A DNA stretch of 64,000 nt from JAXMHN01 sp964578605 (lineage in GTDB: Bacteria > Verrucomicrobiota > Verrucomicrobiia > Limisphaerales > SIBE01). The position numbers and the translations under genes are program-made. Shown here piece after piece: positions 26,061-35,013 of the stretch (position 1 is the first letter of the stretch; each line of letters starts with the position of its first letter). Location of the stretch: the NCBI GenBank assembly GCA_964578605.1, contig CAZODO010000008.1, positions 23,666 to 87,665 on the forward strand, read 5' to 3'. Under the pieces are notes generated by a model that worked only from the letters and a program-made list of their open reading frames with translations, had not been told where the DNA came from and did not search any database.

Positions 26061-29000
26061 ATGAACGACCAACTCTCTCGCCGCGCTTTCATCGCGCGGA
26101 GCGGCCTTATTGGGGCTGGGATCAGCGCCGCTCAGTTTCTCCCTTTGCGCTTCCTCCAGGCGCAAGACACGAGGGTGGATATGAGCAATCCCCTGGCGTA
26201 TTACCCGAACCGGGATTGGGAGAAGCTCTATCGCAATCAATACGCGTACGATCACGCTTTCTCTTGGGTGTGCGCGCCCAACGACACCCACAACTGCCGC
26301 ATTACCGCTCATGTGCGCAACGGCGTGATCGTTCGCCTGGGTGAGCAGTACGACGTCCACACCTACACGGATCTTTACGGCAACCACGCGACTGCGAATT
26401 GGGGCAACCGGCATTGCGCCAAAGGGTACACCTTCCATCGAATTCTTTACGGCCCGTATCGTTTGAAGCACCCGATTGTCCGGCGTGGTTGGAAGCGCTG
26501 GGCCGATGATGGTTTTCCCGAGCTGACGCCAGAAACAAAAGCCAAGTACAAGTTTGATTCACGAGGGACCGATAAGTTCGAGAGAATCGCTTGGGACGAC
26601 GCGTTTCGCTACATCGCGCGGGCGATCAAATCAATTGCCGCCCGTTATTCGGGCGAAGCGGGGGCGCGTTTGCTCGAAGCCCAGGGTTACCCGCGCGAAA
26701 TGATCGACGATATGGGAGGCGCGGGGACACGCACGATCAAGATGCGCGGGGGGATGGGATTGTTGGGCGTGCTTGGCAAGTACGGGATGTACCGCCTGTG
26801 CAACTCGCTTGCCCTGCTCGACGTGCATCTGCGCGGCGTGAAGGCGGAAGAGGCCAAAGCCGGCCGGATTTGGTCGAATTACACCTGGCATGGGGACCAG
26901 GCGCCGGGTCACCCCTGGGTCCACGGATTGCAGAATTCCGAAACGGACTTCAATGACCTGCGGAATTCGAAGCTGATCATCATGAACGGAAAGAACATGG
27001 TTGAAAACAAGATGGCCGATGCCCACTGGTTTGTTGAATGCATGGAACGTGGTGCCAAGATTGTGGTCATCGCGCCGGAATACGGGGCGCCTTCGACCAA
27101 GGCCGATTATTGGATTCCCGTCCGCCCGTCGACCGACGCGGCGCTCTGGCTCGGCATCACACGTCTGATGATGGACAAGGGCTGGTATGACGATGCCTTC
27201 GTCAGACAATTTACCGACTTTCCCTTGCTCGTCCGGTTGGATAACGGCCGTCGGCTTCGAGCTGCCGAGGTGTTTGCGAATTACGCCAGCAAGCTGCCTG
27301 AGGACAGCCCCAGCAAGAGAGTGCAGGGCCTCACGGACGAACAACACCAAAGACTGGGGGATTTCGTGGTGTGGGATGCCAAGACCAAAGCCCCGAAAGC
27401 GCTCACACGCGACTTGGTCGGCTCCACGCTGGCCAGGAGCGGCATTGATCCGCTGCTGGATTGGCGCGGGCGAATCCGGACTGTCAGCGGGGAGGTGGAA
27501 GTCGCCACGGCGTGGAATCTGTACCAGGTCCATCTGCGCGACTATGACCTGGACACCGTCTCGGAAATCACCAGCGCTCCCAGAGAACTGCTCGAACGAT
27601 TGGCCAGCGACATCGCGACCGTCAAGCCCTGCTCCATCCACCAAGGCGAAGGCATCAATCACTGGTTCCATGCCACCGAGGCGAACCGGGCGGCTTACCT
27701 GCCCCTGATGCTGACCGGCAACATCGGCAAGCCGGGAGCGGGTTGCCATGGATGGGCTGGCAACTATAAAGCGGCCCTTTTCCAGGGCAGCAAAGTTACC
27801 GGCCCCGGGTTTAAAGGCTGGGTTGGCGAAGATCCTTTTGAGCTGAACCTCGATCCGAAGGCGCACGGGCGCGAGGTGCACGCGCACGCCTACACCAAAG
27901 ACGAAGAGCCGGCTTATTGGAATCACGGTGATCGGCCGTTGATCGTGGAGACGCCCAAAGAAGGCCGGAAAGTGTTCACCGGGAAAACCCACATGCCGAC
28001 GCCGACCAAGGCGATCTTCACGACGAACGTCAACCTGATCAACAACGCCAAATGGGCCTATGGCGTGATCCGCAATGTCAATCCGAACGTGGAACTGATC
28101 GTCACGATCGAAACCCAGATGACGGCCAGCGTCGAGTACTCGGACTTCGGGCTCCCGGCGAATTCCTGGGTTGAGTTCGAAGATTTGGAAGTCACGGCCA
28201 GCTGTTCCAATCCTTTCCTGCAAATCTGGAAGGGCGGGATCAAGCCGCTCTACGACTCCAAGGATGACCTCGCGATTCTCGCCGGGATTGGCGAGGGCCT
28301 GGCCCAGGTGACGGGCGACCGGCGCTTTCACGACCATTTCAAATTCGAGCATGAGGGTAAACGGAGCGTTTACATCCAGCGCCTGCTGGACACGTGCACC
28401 ACGACCGCGGGGTACCGACTGGCCGACATTATGGCCGGGAAGTTCGGACCGCCCGGTGGGGCGCTGATGCTCTTTCGGAGTTATCCGCGGATCCCGTTCT
28501 ATGAACAGGTGCATGACGCTTATCCGTTCTACACCGACACGGGGCGGCTGCATTCCTACAGCGACGACCCAACGGCGTTGGCGTGCGGTGAAAACTTCAT
28601 TGTGCATCGGGAAGGACCGGAAGCGACACCCTACCTGCCCAACGTCATCGTGAGCTCGAATCCGATCGTCCGTCCCAATGATTACGGCATTCCGCTCGAC
28701 GCCGAGCACTGGGATGATCGCACCGTTCGCAATGTCAAACTGTCCTGGGCGGAGACAAAGAAGACCCGGAACTTCCTTTGGGATAAAGGATTTCAGTTCT
28801 ATTGCCTCACACCGAAGTCACGGCACAGCGTTCATTCGTCCTGGGCCAACGTGGATTGGCACCTGATCTGGAATTCGAATTTCGGCGATCCTTACCGGCT
28901 GGACAAGCGGTTGCCCAATGTGGGCGAACACCAACTCCATATGAACCCGCAGGCCGCGCGCGATCTTGGGATTGCCGACGGCGACTACGTCTACGTGGAC

Positions 29001-29540
29001 GCCAATCCGGCCGATCGACCCTATCTGGGGGCGACCCCGAGCGATCCATTCTTCCGGGTCAGCCGGTTGATGCTGCGCCTCACGTACAACGCCGCGTACC
29101 CTTATAACGTCATCATGATGAAACACGGCTCGTTCATCGCCACGGAGAAGACAGTCAAAGCGCAACAAACGCGGCCTGACGGCCTTTCCCTTACCCAGGA
29201 TGGCTACATCTCGAATTTTCGCTTCGGATCACAACAGTCGGTCACCCGTAACTGGCACATGCCCATGCACCAGACGGATACTCTTTTCCATAAAACCAAG
29301 GCGACCATGGCCTTTATCTTCGGTGGGGAAGCCGATAATCACGCCGTGAACACTGTGCCCAAAGAGTGTCTGGTCCGCGTCACCAAAGCTGAGGACGGCG
29401 GGTTAGACGGCCGTGGGCCGTGGAAGCCCGGGCTTAACGGCATGGCTCCCGATGCCGAAGGCGAAGTGATGCAGAAGTATCTCGCAGGCGGATTCACGGC
29501 GAAAGGCGAGGGGAGTGGCAGTGCCGTCTCGTTTGACTAA
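26061..29540 (+). CDS. Molybdopterin oxidoreductase, catalytic alpha subunit (type II DMSO reductase family)
   Basis: 1159 residues. The TAT signal is RRAFIARSGLIGAG. The FS0 iron-sulfur region is CAPNDTHNCR (C71, C79) with a further Cys at 119 in HCAKGY. The probable Mo-ligand aspartate is D279 in YTWHGDQAPG, which corresponds to the NarG segment ending in the ligand Asp. The NDTHNC pattern places it with selenate, (per)chlorate, ethylbenzene and dimethylsulfide enzymes and the Nitrospira-type nitrite oxidoreductase/nitrate reductase clade. The bis-MGD cofactor acts in the periplasm after TAT export. The substrate cannot be assigned from sequence alone; nitrate or another oxyanion is plausible. 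Confidence 0.9.
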   Translation: MNDQLSRRAFIARSGLIGAGISAAQFLPLRFLQAQDTRVDMSNPLAYYPNRDWEKLYRNQYAYDHAFSWVCAPNDTHNCRITAHVRNGVIVRLGEQYDVHTYTDLYGNHATANWGNRHCAKGYTFHRILYGPYRLKHPIVRRGWKRWADDGFPELTPETKAKYKFDSRGTDKFERIAWDDAFRYIARAIKSIAARYSGEAGARLLEAQGYPREMIDDMGGAGTRTIKMRGGMGLLGVLGKYGMYRLCNSLALLDVHLRGVKAEEAKAGRIWSNYTWHGDQAPGHPWVHGLQNSETDFNDLRNSKLIIMNGKNMVENKMADAHWFVECMERGAKIVVIAPEYGAPSTKADYWIPVRPSTDAALWLGITRLMMDKGWYDDAFVRQFTDFPLLVRLDNGRRLRAAEVFANYASKLPEDSPSKRVQGLTDEQHQRLGDFVVWDAKTKAPKALTRDLVGSTLARSGIDPLLDWRGRIRTVSGEVEVATAWNLYQVHLRDYDLDTVSEITSAPRELLERLASDIATVKPCSIHQGEGINHWFHATEANRAAYLPLMLTGNIGKPGAGCHGWAGNYKAALFQGSKVTGPGFKGWVGEDPFELNLDPKAHGREVHAHAYTKDEEPAYWNHGDRPLIVETPKEGRKVFTGKTHMPTPTKAIFTTNVNLINNAKWAYGVIRNVNPNVELIVTIETQMTASVEYSDFGLPANSWVEFEDLEVTASCSNPFLQIWKGGIKPLYDSKDDLAILAGIGEGLAQVTGDRRFHDHFKFEHEGKRSVYIQRLLDTCTTTAGYRLADIMAGKFGPPGGALMLFRSYPRIPFYEQVHDAYPFYTDTGRLHSYSDDPTALACGENFIVHREGPEATPYLPNVIVSSNPIVRPNDYGIPLDAEHWDDRTVRNVKLSWAETKKTRNFLWDKGFQFYCLTPKSRHSVHSSWANVDWHLIWNSNFGDPYRLDKRLPNVGEHQLHMNPQAARDLGIADGDYVYVDANPADRPYLGATPSDPFFRVSRLMLRLTYNAAYPYNVIMMKHGSFIATEKTVKAQQTRPDGLSLTQDGYISNFRFGSQQSVTRNWHMPMHQTDTLFHKTKATMAFIFGGEADNHAVNTVPKECLVRVTKAEDGGLDGRGPWKPGLNGMAPDAEGEVMQKYLAGGFTAKGEGSGSAVSFD

Positions 29541-29566
29541 CAACCTCGAACCTGGAAACCACCCTT

Positions 29567-29977
29567 ATGCCAATAGACGAATTCGATTTCGAGGATCCGT
29601 TCGAGCTGAACGGGATGGCCTTTGTCACGGAGGAAGACACGACCCAAGTCATGGCGGAGTGCTTCGTCGAGGAGTTCATGCGGATGGATTTCAATGCGAA
29701 GCAGGTTCTCGCACTGTTCAAGAATCCGCAGTATTTGGGCCCGAACCTGGCCCTGGAGAAACTTGGGGAAGCTCGGGTCCGCAATCTGATCGGAGAGGTC
29801 TTTGCTCGTTGGGGTAAGCCGGTCTCATGGACAACCGCCGCAGTTCATGGACAACCGGTTACCCAGACGGGAGGATCAGAGTTCGAGGCGCATCGTCCAC
29901 CCGCCGCTGCCACGGCCGAATACCAGGCGACAGCGTGCGACCCCATGGGTGCGCCTCTGCCAAAACTGGATCGGTGA
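29567..29977 (+). CDS. Small hypothetical protein of the molybdoenzyme operon
   Basis: 136 residues between alpha and beta. Residues 1-75 (FDFEDPFELNGMAFVTEED, VMAECFVEEFMRMDF, VLALFKNPQYLGPNLALEKLGE) form a compact, probably helical domain. The rest is Ala/Pro/Thr-rich and likely disordered. No signal, cofactor or membrane motif is visible. Its position suggests a role in assembly or regulation of the enzyme, but this is inference. Confidence 0.6.
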   Translation: MPIDEFDFEDPFELNGMAFVTEEDTTQVMAECFVEEFMRMDFNAKQVLALFKNPQYLGPNLALEKLGEARVRNLIGEVFARWGKPVSWTTAAVHGQPVTQTGGSEFEAHRPPAAATAEYQATACDPMGAPLPKLDR

Positions 29978-30012
29978 GATTCATTGCGTTCAGCATTTAA
30001 CCGTCACGTATT

Positions 30013-31284
30013 ATGAATTCTGTTTTTAACTGGCAACTCGGACGCGATATGGAATATCCGTATGCCGCCGCGTATCCGAGCCAGCAGTTCGCCTTCGTCT
30101 TTAACATCAACCGGTGTATCGGCTGCCAAACATGCACCATGGCCTGCAAGTCCACATGGACCTTTTCCAAAGGCCAGGAGTACATGTGGTGGAACAACGT
30201 GGAGACCAAACCGTATGGCGGGTATCCCCAGCATTGGGATGTGAAGACGCTTGAGTTGCTCGAGTGGGCCAATCCCGGCGGCCAAACCTGGGGTGGGGAA
30301 CCCGCGGACCGATCCGCGCCCTACGGGAAGTTCAACGGCAAGACCGTCTTTGAAGCCACGAAGACCCATATTGGGCCGGAGGGAGCAAATCGCGCTCTGG
30401 GCTATCTTCCCACGGATCAGGAGTGGGCTGCCCCAAACCGCTACGAAGATCACCCTGTCGGCAGCGAGAAGGGGGTTAAGGGTAAGTACTTCCAGGGCGG
30501 CGAGCTCTTGCCGGAGCATAAGACCTGGTTCTTCTATCTCGCCCGCATCTGCAATCACTGCTCGTATCCAGCTTGTCTAGCGGCCTGTCCACGCAATGCG
30601 ATCTATAAACGTCCCGAGGACGGCATTGTCCTTATCGATCAGGAACGCTGCCGCGGTTACCGCAAGTGCATGGAAGCTTGTCCCTACAAGAAGACTTATT
30701 ACCGTGGGACCACACGCACCAGCGAGAAATGCATTGCGTGTTATCCGCGCATTGAAGGCCGCGATCAGGCTGGAAGTGGCCTCCCTATGCAAACTCGCTG
30801 CATGTCGGCATGCATCGGCCATATCCGCTTGCAGGGGCTGATTGAGCTCAACCCGGACGGAACCTGGAGAGAAGATCGATACAATCCGCTCTATTACCTC
30901 GTCCACGTTGCCAAAGTCGCCCTGCCTCTATACCCGCAGTTCGGAACTGAACCGAACGGATATTACATTCCGCCGCGCTGGGTCCCGCGTCCTTATCTCC
31001 GGCAGATGTTTGGCCCCGGAGTGGATGAAGCCGTAGAAAAGTATGCGGCGCCGGATCGCGAACTCCTGGCTGTGTTGCAGCTCTTTGGCAAGGACCAACG
31101 CATCTGCCACCGCTACGAATTGAAAGAAGGCCCAAAGGTGTTCGAGACCGAAGTGCGCGGCAAGAGGTTCACCATGTATAACGACACTATCATCGGCTAC
31201 GCCAGAGATGGCACGAAGATCATTGAAACCACCGTCGAAGAACCTCTGCACGTGCGAGACGCCAAACATGCCAACTCCATCTGA
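30013..31284 (+). CDS. 4Fe-4S electron-transfer beta subunit of the molybdoenzyme
   Basis: 423 residues of NarH/DdhB/SerB type. Four cysteine groups are visible: CIGCQTCTMAC, CNHCSYPACLAACP, CRGYRKCMEACPYKK and CIACYPR...TRCMSACIGH. In the third group the residue after CRG is Tyr (NarH has Trp at this position, which there marks a 3Fe-4S site). The protein lacks a signal peptide and would be co-exported with alpha by hitchhiking on its TAT signal. The start at 30013 or ATG 30049 cannot be decided. Its end overlaps the chaperone gene by 17 bp. Confidence 0.92.
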   Translation: MNSVFNWQLGRDMEYPYAAAYPSQQFAFVFNINRCIGCQTCTMACKSTWTFSKGQEYMWWNNVETKPYGGYPQHWDVKTLELLEWANPGGQTWGGEPADRSAPYGKFNGKTVFEATKTHIGPEGANRALGYLPTDQEWAAPNRYEDHPVGSEKGVKGKYFQGGELLPEHKTWFFYLARICNHCSYPACLAACPRNAIYKRPEDGIVLIDQERCRGYRKCMEACPYKKTYYRGTTRTSEKCIACYPRIEGRDQAGSGLPMQTRCMSACIGHIRLQGLIELNPDGTWREDRYNPLYYLVHVAKVALPLYPQFGTEPNGYYIPPRWVPRPYLRQMFGPGVDEAVEKYAAPDRELLAVLQLFGKDQRICHRYELKEGPKVFETEVRGKRFTMYNDTIIGYARDGTKIIETTVEEPLHVRDAKHANSI

Positions 31285-32152
31285 CCCCTGCCAGCGCGGC
31301 GAATGGACCGCTCAGACCGGGACGCCTCGGCGCTCGATATTCGGAAACTACCGCTCCGGAGAGCCGGAGCCCCCTCCGGTCTCGGAAAGGAACGAGGTGC
31401 CCGCCCGAGTCCGGAGCCGTTCGGATCGGCAACCGGCTTTGGACATCGCACTGGCTCGCTCGTTCCTCTATGGCTTCTTGGCTAGAGCCTACGAAGATCC
31501 GACGCCGGAAGGCTGGCAATGGCTGTGCGAGCGCGGCACACAGCTCAGCCTGGAGTCTGCGTGCCGCACCGTTGGAGTGAGCCCATTGCCCGCGACGGCG
31601 GTTCAGGCGGGTGGCTTTTCCGCTTTTTTGGATGCCTGCCTGGCCACCTTTGGGCATGCGGCCCGCGGAAGATGTCCCCTGAACGAGATTGAGTACTGGG
31701 ACATCAAGGCGGACCCTCTCTACCAACCGCATCGCCTCGCGGACTTGGCCGCATTCTATCGCGCTTTCGGATTGGAAATGGCCGAAGACGCCGGCGAACG
31801 CCATGATCATCTTTGCCTGGAGCTGGAGTTCATGTGTGTCTTAGCCGCCAAGGAAGCCTACGCCCTGGATCGCCAGCTCGCCCTAGACTCGTTGACCCAG
31901 TGCCTCGACGCGCAGAGAAAGTTCCTGCGCGAACATCTCGGCCGCTGGGCTCCGGCTTTCGCCCGCCGCCTGGCCGCCGCAACGGACGAACCTGCCCTGC
32001 GTGGATTCGCTGAATTCACCCTGGCCGTCATTGCCGCGGAGTGTGCCCGGCTCGGTGTCAAACCCGGGAGTGAAGACTTGTCATTGCGTCCGGTGGATGA
32101 AGCTGCCGAGACCCTGTGCGAATCTTGCGGCCTGGCCAACCTTCCCAAGTGA
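31268..32152 (+). CDS. TorD/DmsD/NarJ-family molybdoenzyme chaperone
   Basis: About 294 residues from ATG 31268 inside the end of the beta gene. After a 55-residue poorly conserved N-terminus, the TorD-type helical core begins ALARSFLYGFLARAYEDPTPEG and includes the family motif as CPLNEIEYW (E-x-x-Y region) and LADLAAFYRAFGLEM, followed by DHLCLELEFMCVLAAKEAYA. These chaperones guard the TAT signal and help insert Mo-bisMGD into the catalytic subunit. The position in the operon matches the delta subunit (EbdD/DdhD/SerD). Confidence 0.88.
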   Translation: MPTPSDPCQRGEWTAQTGTPRRSIFGNYRSGEPEPPPVSERNEVPARVRSRSDRQPALDIALARSFLYGFLARAYEDPTPEGWQWLCERGTQLSLESACRTVGVSPLPATAVQAGGFSAFLDACLATFGHAARGRCPLNEIEYWDIKADPLYQPHRLADLAAFYRAFGLEMAEDAGERHDHLCLELEFMCVLAAKEAYALDRQLALDSLTQCLDAQRKFLREHLGRWAPAFARRLAAATDEPALRGFAEFTLAVIAAECARLGVKPGSEDLSLRPVDEAAETLCESCGLANLPK

Positions 32153-32156
32153 CGTT

Positions 32157-33107
32157 ATGCAACTGCGCTACGACGACGATTTCATCGAGGCCGCCGTGTT
32201 CCTTGGGACCACCGGGTGCTGCAAAGGCGTGCCGCCGATGCAGATCGCCCGCTTCCATCGCGCGCGGGAGAAGCTCTATTTCATTCTGGACCCAGACGAG
32301 CGGAGTGAAGCCTTTTTCAAGCTGCACCTGGACTGGTTTCGCGAATGGGGCCTGGAGGCTCCGTTGACCGGGACCTTGGACGAGTTCCCGCTCGTGCGCA
32401 ATCGGCTTGTTGTTCTCGCCGTCCGCAAAGCCAACGGGAGGAACGACGAGGGGGCGGAGCTTTACGTTAATGCCGCCGATCAGCGGACGGGGATGCTTGC
32501 GCTCCGCCCGGAGCGGTTGACGAGCGACACGACTCTGCGCAATTACCTGCGCCATGAGTTTATGCACCTTCACGACATGCTCGATCCAGGCTTTGGCTAC
32601 AGGCCGGAACTGGACCTGCCCGGCTTGCACAGTGCCCAGCGCCGACTGGCACGCGAGCGGTACCGGTTGCTCTGGGATATCACCATTGACGGGCGCCTGG
32701 CGGCATCCGGTCACACACCGATCCAGACTCGCGAGCAACACGCGCTCGCCTTTGCCCGCGGTTATTCCTTCTTGGATGAGGAAATGCGTGACGAGACGTT
32801 CGCGGCGCTCTGGCGCAACCCAACTCCCAGTCATGGTCTTTTCCTGGAGTTGGTTGCCGATCCGCGCGGGTCGCGCGATAGCCATCAACCTGCCCCTGGT
32901 GTTTCCTGTCCGCTCTGCGGGTTTCCTACCTTCGTCTGGGCGGAGGCGTCCAAGCTGCCGCAGGCCATCACCGGACGGATCGAGCTTGAGTTTCCCGGGT
33001 GGAGCCCGGACCAGGGCTTGTGTGGGCATTGCCTGGAAACGTATGAGGCGGCCTTCACCTTTGCCAGGACAGCACCACCCTATCTGAGGGCGCAGACCGG
33101 AGCGTGA
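32157..33107 (+). CDS. Unknown protein with HExxH metal motif and C-terminal zinc ribbon
   Basis: 316 residues from ATG 32157, 4 bp after the chaperone. The central part carries HEFMHLHDML, an HExxH zinc-protease-like motif, next to a strand (TGMLALRPERLTS). The C-terminal 70 residues contain CPLCGF...CGHC, a zinc ribbon. No signal peptide is seen, so it acts in the cytoplasm. It is inserted between the chaperone and MOSC genes with a 4-bp gap and a 4-bp overlap, so it probably serves maturation of the molybdoenzyme. I do not recognise a named family. Confidence 0.65.
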   Translation: MQLRYDDDFIEAAVFLGTTGCCKGVPPMQIARFHRAREKLYFILDPDERSEAFFKLHLDWFREWGLEAPLTGTLDEFPLVRNRLVVLAVRKANGRNDEGAELYVNAADQRTGMLALRPERLTSDTTLRNYLRHEFMHLHDMLDPGFGYRPELDLPGLHSAQRRLARERYRLLWDITIDGRLAASGHTPIQTREQHALAFARGYSFLDEEMRDETFAALWRNPTPSHGLFLELVADPRGSRDSHQPAPGVSCPLCGFPTFVWAEASKLPQAITGRIELEFPGWSPDQGLCGHCLETYEAAFTFARTAPPYLRAQTGA

Positions 33108-33580
33108 CCATGTTTCGAATTGAGCATCTTTTCATCGCCCCGGGGCACAACTTCTTCGGGCATCACGGGCAACCCGCGGGAGAACACCCGATCTTCGCTG
33201 TCGACCAGGTTGAGTGCGTCGCCGGGCGCGGGCTTCGTGGCGATCGATTCTTCGATTTCAAGGATGATTACAAAGGCCAAATCACCTTCTTCGCGATGGA
33301 AGTCCTGGAGGCGTTGCGGCGCGAGTTGAATCTGCCTCACGCTCAACCCCAGGGCACGCGCCGCAATGTTTTTGTGCGTGGGGCCGACTTGAACGCGCTG
33401 ATTGGCCGGCAGTTTGAAGTCCAGAATGTGCGCTTCGCGGGCGTGGAGGAGAGCAAGCCGTGTCATTGGATGAACCACGCGCTCGGGCCCGGGGCAGAAG
33501 ATTGGCTGCGTGGCCGGGCGGGGTTACGGTGCCGGATTCTAACAACCGGCGTTTTGGTGAAGGACGGAGCTCAGAGATGA
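33104..33580 (+). CDS. MOSC-domain protein
   Basis: 158 residues (GTG 33104 overlapping the upstream stop, or ATG 33110). MOSC features are GRGLRGDRFFDFKDDYKGQITFF in pieces, RRNVFVRGADLNALIGRQFEV, and the cysteine region SKPCHWMN, where the conserved Cys binds sulfur or Moco. MOSC proteins handle sulfur or molybdenum cofactor. Placement between molybdoenzyme maturation genes and mobA supports a cofactor-related role. Confidence 0.88.
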   Translation: MTMFRIEHLFIAPGHNFFGHHGQPAGEHPIFAVDQVECVAGRGLRGDRFFDFKDDYKGQITFFAMEVLEALRRELNLPHAQPQGTRRNVFVRGADLNALIGRQFEVQNVRFAGVEESKPCHWMNHALGPGAEDWLRGRAGLRCRILTTGVLVKDGAQR

Positions 33581-33685
33581 GACGTGAAAGCAATCGGCAG
33601 GAAACTCTGCAACCTCCTTCCGCCGGATCTGGAACAGGAAGTGAGCGACGTGAACTGTAGGCCGATGAGGCAAGCCGAATTAGAG

Positions 33686-34273
33686 ATGAGCGCCGTGATT
33701 TTGGCCGGTGGCGCGTCCAGCCGGATGGGGCGGGACAAGGCCTGGCTCGACTTCTCTGGAAAGCCCTTGATTCATTTGGCGGTGGAAAAGGCCCGGAACC
33801 TGGGGGTGCGAGAGATCTTCATTTCCGGACGGAGAGACGGAGATTACTCGTCTTTGCGTCTGCCTGTGCTTTTCGACCTTGAGCTGGGGTTCGGTCCGAT
33901 GGCGGGTATTGAACGGGGGTTGCATGCGTGCGCCTTTCCGCTCCTCTTAGTGATGGCGGTAGATTTGCCACACCTAAGCTTGACCTTCCTCGCCAAGATG
34001 ATGGAACGCTGCGATCGTCTGACCGGGGTGGTGCCCAAACTCAATGGACGATTCGAACCTCTGGCGGCGATTTATCCCCGCCGCTGTCATGCCTTTGCCT
34101 TTTCTGCCATCGCTAGAGCGCGACGCGCGGTTAACGATTTCGTCGCCGATTGCCTGGGTGAACGGGCCGTGCGCCCCTTGCCGGTTACGCCGTCCGAGGC
34201 GATGTGTTTTGCAAACTGGAACAGCCCGGCCGATTTTGGCCCGATGCCGGATCGCTTCCCTCTAAGACATTGA
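33686..34273 (+). CDS. mobA: Molybdenum cofactor guanylyltransferase
   Basis: About 195 residues starting MSAVILAGGASSRMGRDKAWLDF, the MobA nucleotidyltransferase signature (the open frame extends to 33584 without family similarity). VMAVDLPHLS supplies the metal-binding Asp, and GRFEPLAAIYPRRC the conserved late motif. It attaches GMP to molybdopterin, producing the bis-MGD that the alpha subunit requires. It directly precedes a moaA remnant, suggesting that a longer cofactor gene set once stood here. Confidence 0.9.
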   Translation: MSAVILAGGASSRMGRDKAWLDFSGKPLIHLAVEKARNLGVREIFISGRRDGDYSSLRLPVLFDLELGFGPMAGIERGLHACAFPLLLVMAVDLPHLSLTFLAKMMERCDRLTGVVPKLNGRFEPLAAIYPRRCHAFAFSAIARARRAVNDFVADCLGERAVRPLPVTPSEAMCFANWNSPADFGPMPDRFPLRH

Positions 34274-34318
34274 CCGCGCACGAACAGAACCTTCTGGCAA
34301 CCTTGCTTCTTGTGACAC

Positions 34319-34541
34319 GTGCGCATCTCGGTAACCGACCGCTGCAACGAGCGTTGCCTCTACTGCATGCCCGAGGGCTACAGGGGTTGGGAACGCAGGC
34401 CGGATCACCTGACCGCCGACGATGCGCAAGCGCGCGCTGCTCGAAACGGCCCTCCAGCGCAAGCCGCTCGAGCATTCGTTTCGCAACGCCTACCGCCCTT
34501 GCCGTCCCATGACGGCGATTGGCCGGCAGGCGAGAGGATAA
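34319..34541 (+). pseudogene. moaA: Collapsed moaA (GTP 3',8-cyclase) remnant
   Basis: From GTG 34319 the frame reads VRISVTDRCNERCLYCMPEG, the unmistakable MoaA N-terminus with CxxxCxxC, for about 35 residues. It then passes into another frame (from about 34428: RALLETALQRKPLEHSFRN ... RPMTAIG, stop 34539-34541), which resembles the MoaA C-terminal end. Some 270 internal residues are missing and the two ends are out of frame, so the gene is dead. Confidence 0.8.
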
Positions 34542-34557
34542 ACCATGCGGACGCCCA

Positions 34558-34857
34558 TCACGCCGCAGACGGTTGCTCGGCCAGGAAGGCTTCGCACGTT
34601 TGCAGATGCCGTCGAATGCCTTCCAGCCAGAAGGAATACTTGGGATCGGTGTCTGACGCGTCCATGGCTGAAAGGCCGGGCCCGAGCTCGAAACCGGCTT
34701 CGTACATCGCCTGCAAGTGTTTTCGGGCAGCCTCTACCTCCTCCTCCACCATGTAGCCGAGGTGGCGTGCACGCATCTTTGAAGCAGTTTTCGGTATCCG
34801 GGCGTCCAGCCGCTCTTTCTCTTCGTCCAAAGCGTGAAGTGCTGCTTCTTTGTTCAT
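34558..34857 (-). CDS. Small hypothetical helical protein
   Basis: 99 residues from ATG 34857: MNKEAALHALDEEKERLDAR, then SKMRARHLGYMVEEEVEAARKHLQAMY, ending LEGIRRHLQTCEAFLAEQ. It is charged and almost entirely helical by pattern, and no family is recognised. It stands alone between the moaA remnant and the duplicated exported protein. The frame extends upstream to 34977, but that part lacks protein-like character. Confidence 0.55.
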   Translation of the reverse strand: MNKEAALHALDEEKERLDARIPKTASKMRARHLGYMVEEEVEAARKHLQAMYEAGFELGPGLSAMDASDTDPKYSFWLEGIRRHLQTCEAFLAEQPSAA

Positions 34858-35013
34858 GCTCGGTCTTCGTGTCAACGGCAGGCACACTGCCGCTAAAACA
34901 CAACGGCGAGGATAACAACACCGGCCGTTGGTTCTCAAGGCCAATCGCTTCCAGCGCAACTGTTCCACCCGGTCCACCGCGGGCCACCGTTCCCGGGTGT
35001 TAACGGGCCGATC

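Noticed and set aside
26631..28709. 692-residue open frame antisense to the molybdoenzyme alpha gene
   Set aside because: High-GC antisense shadow; the + strand carries clear family motifs over the same span.
34857..34980. Possible additional attC near the small helical protein gene
   Set aside because: GCGGCAG...CTGCCG can pair, but no R''/R' boxes of the right form were found on either side.
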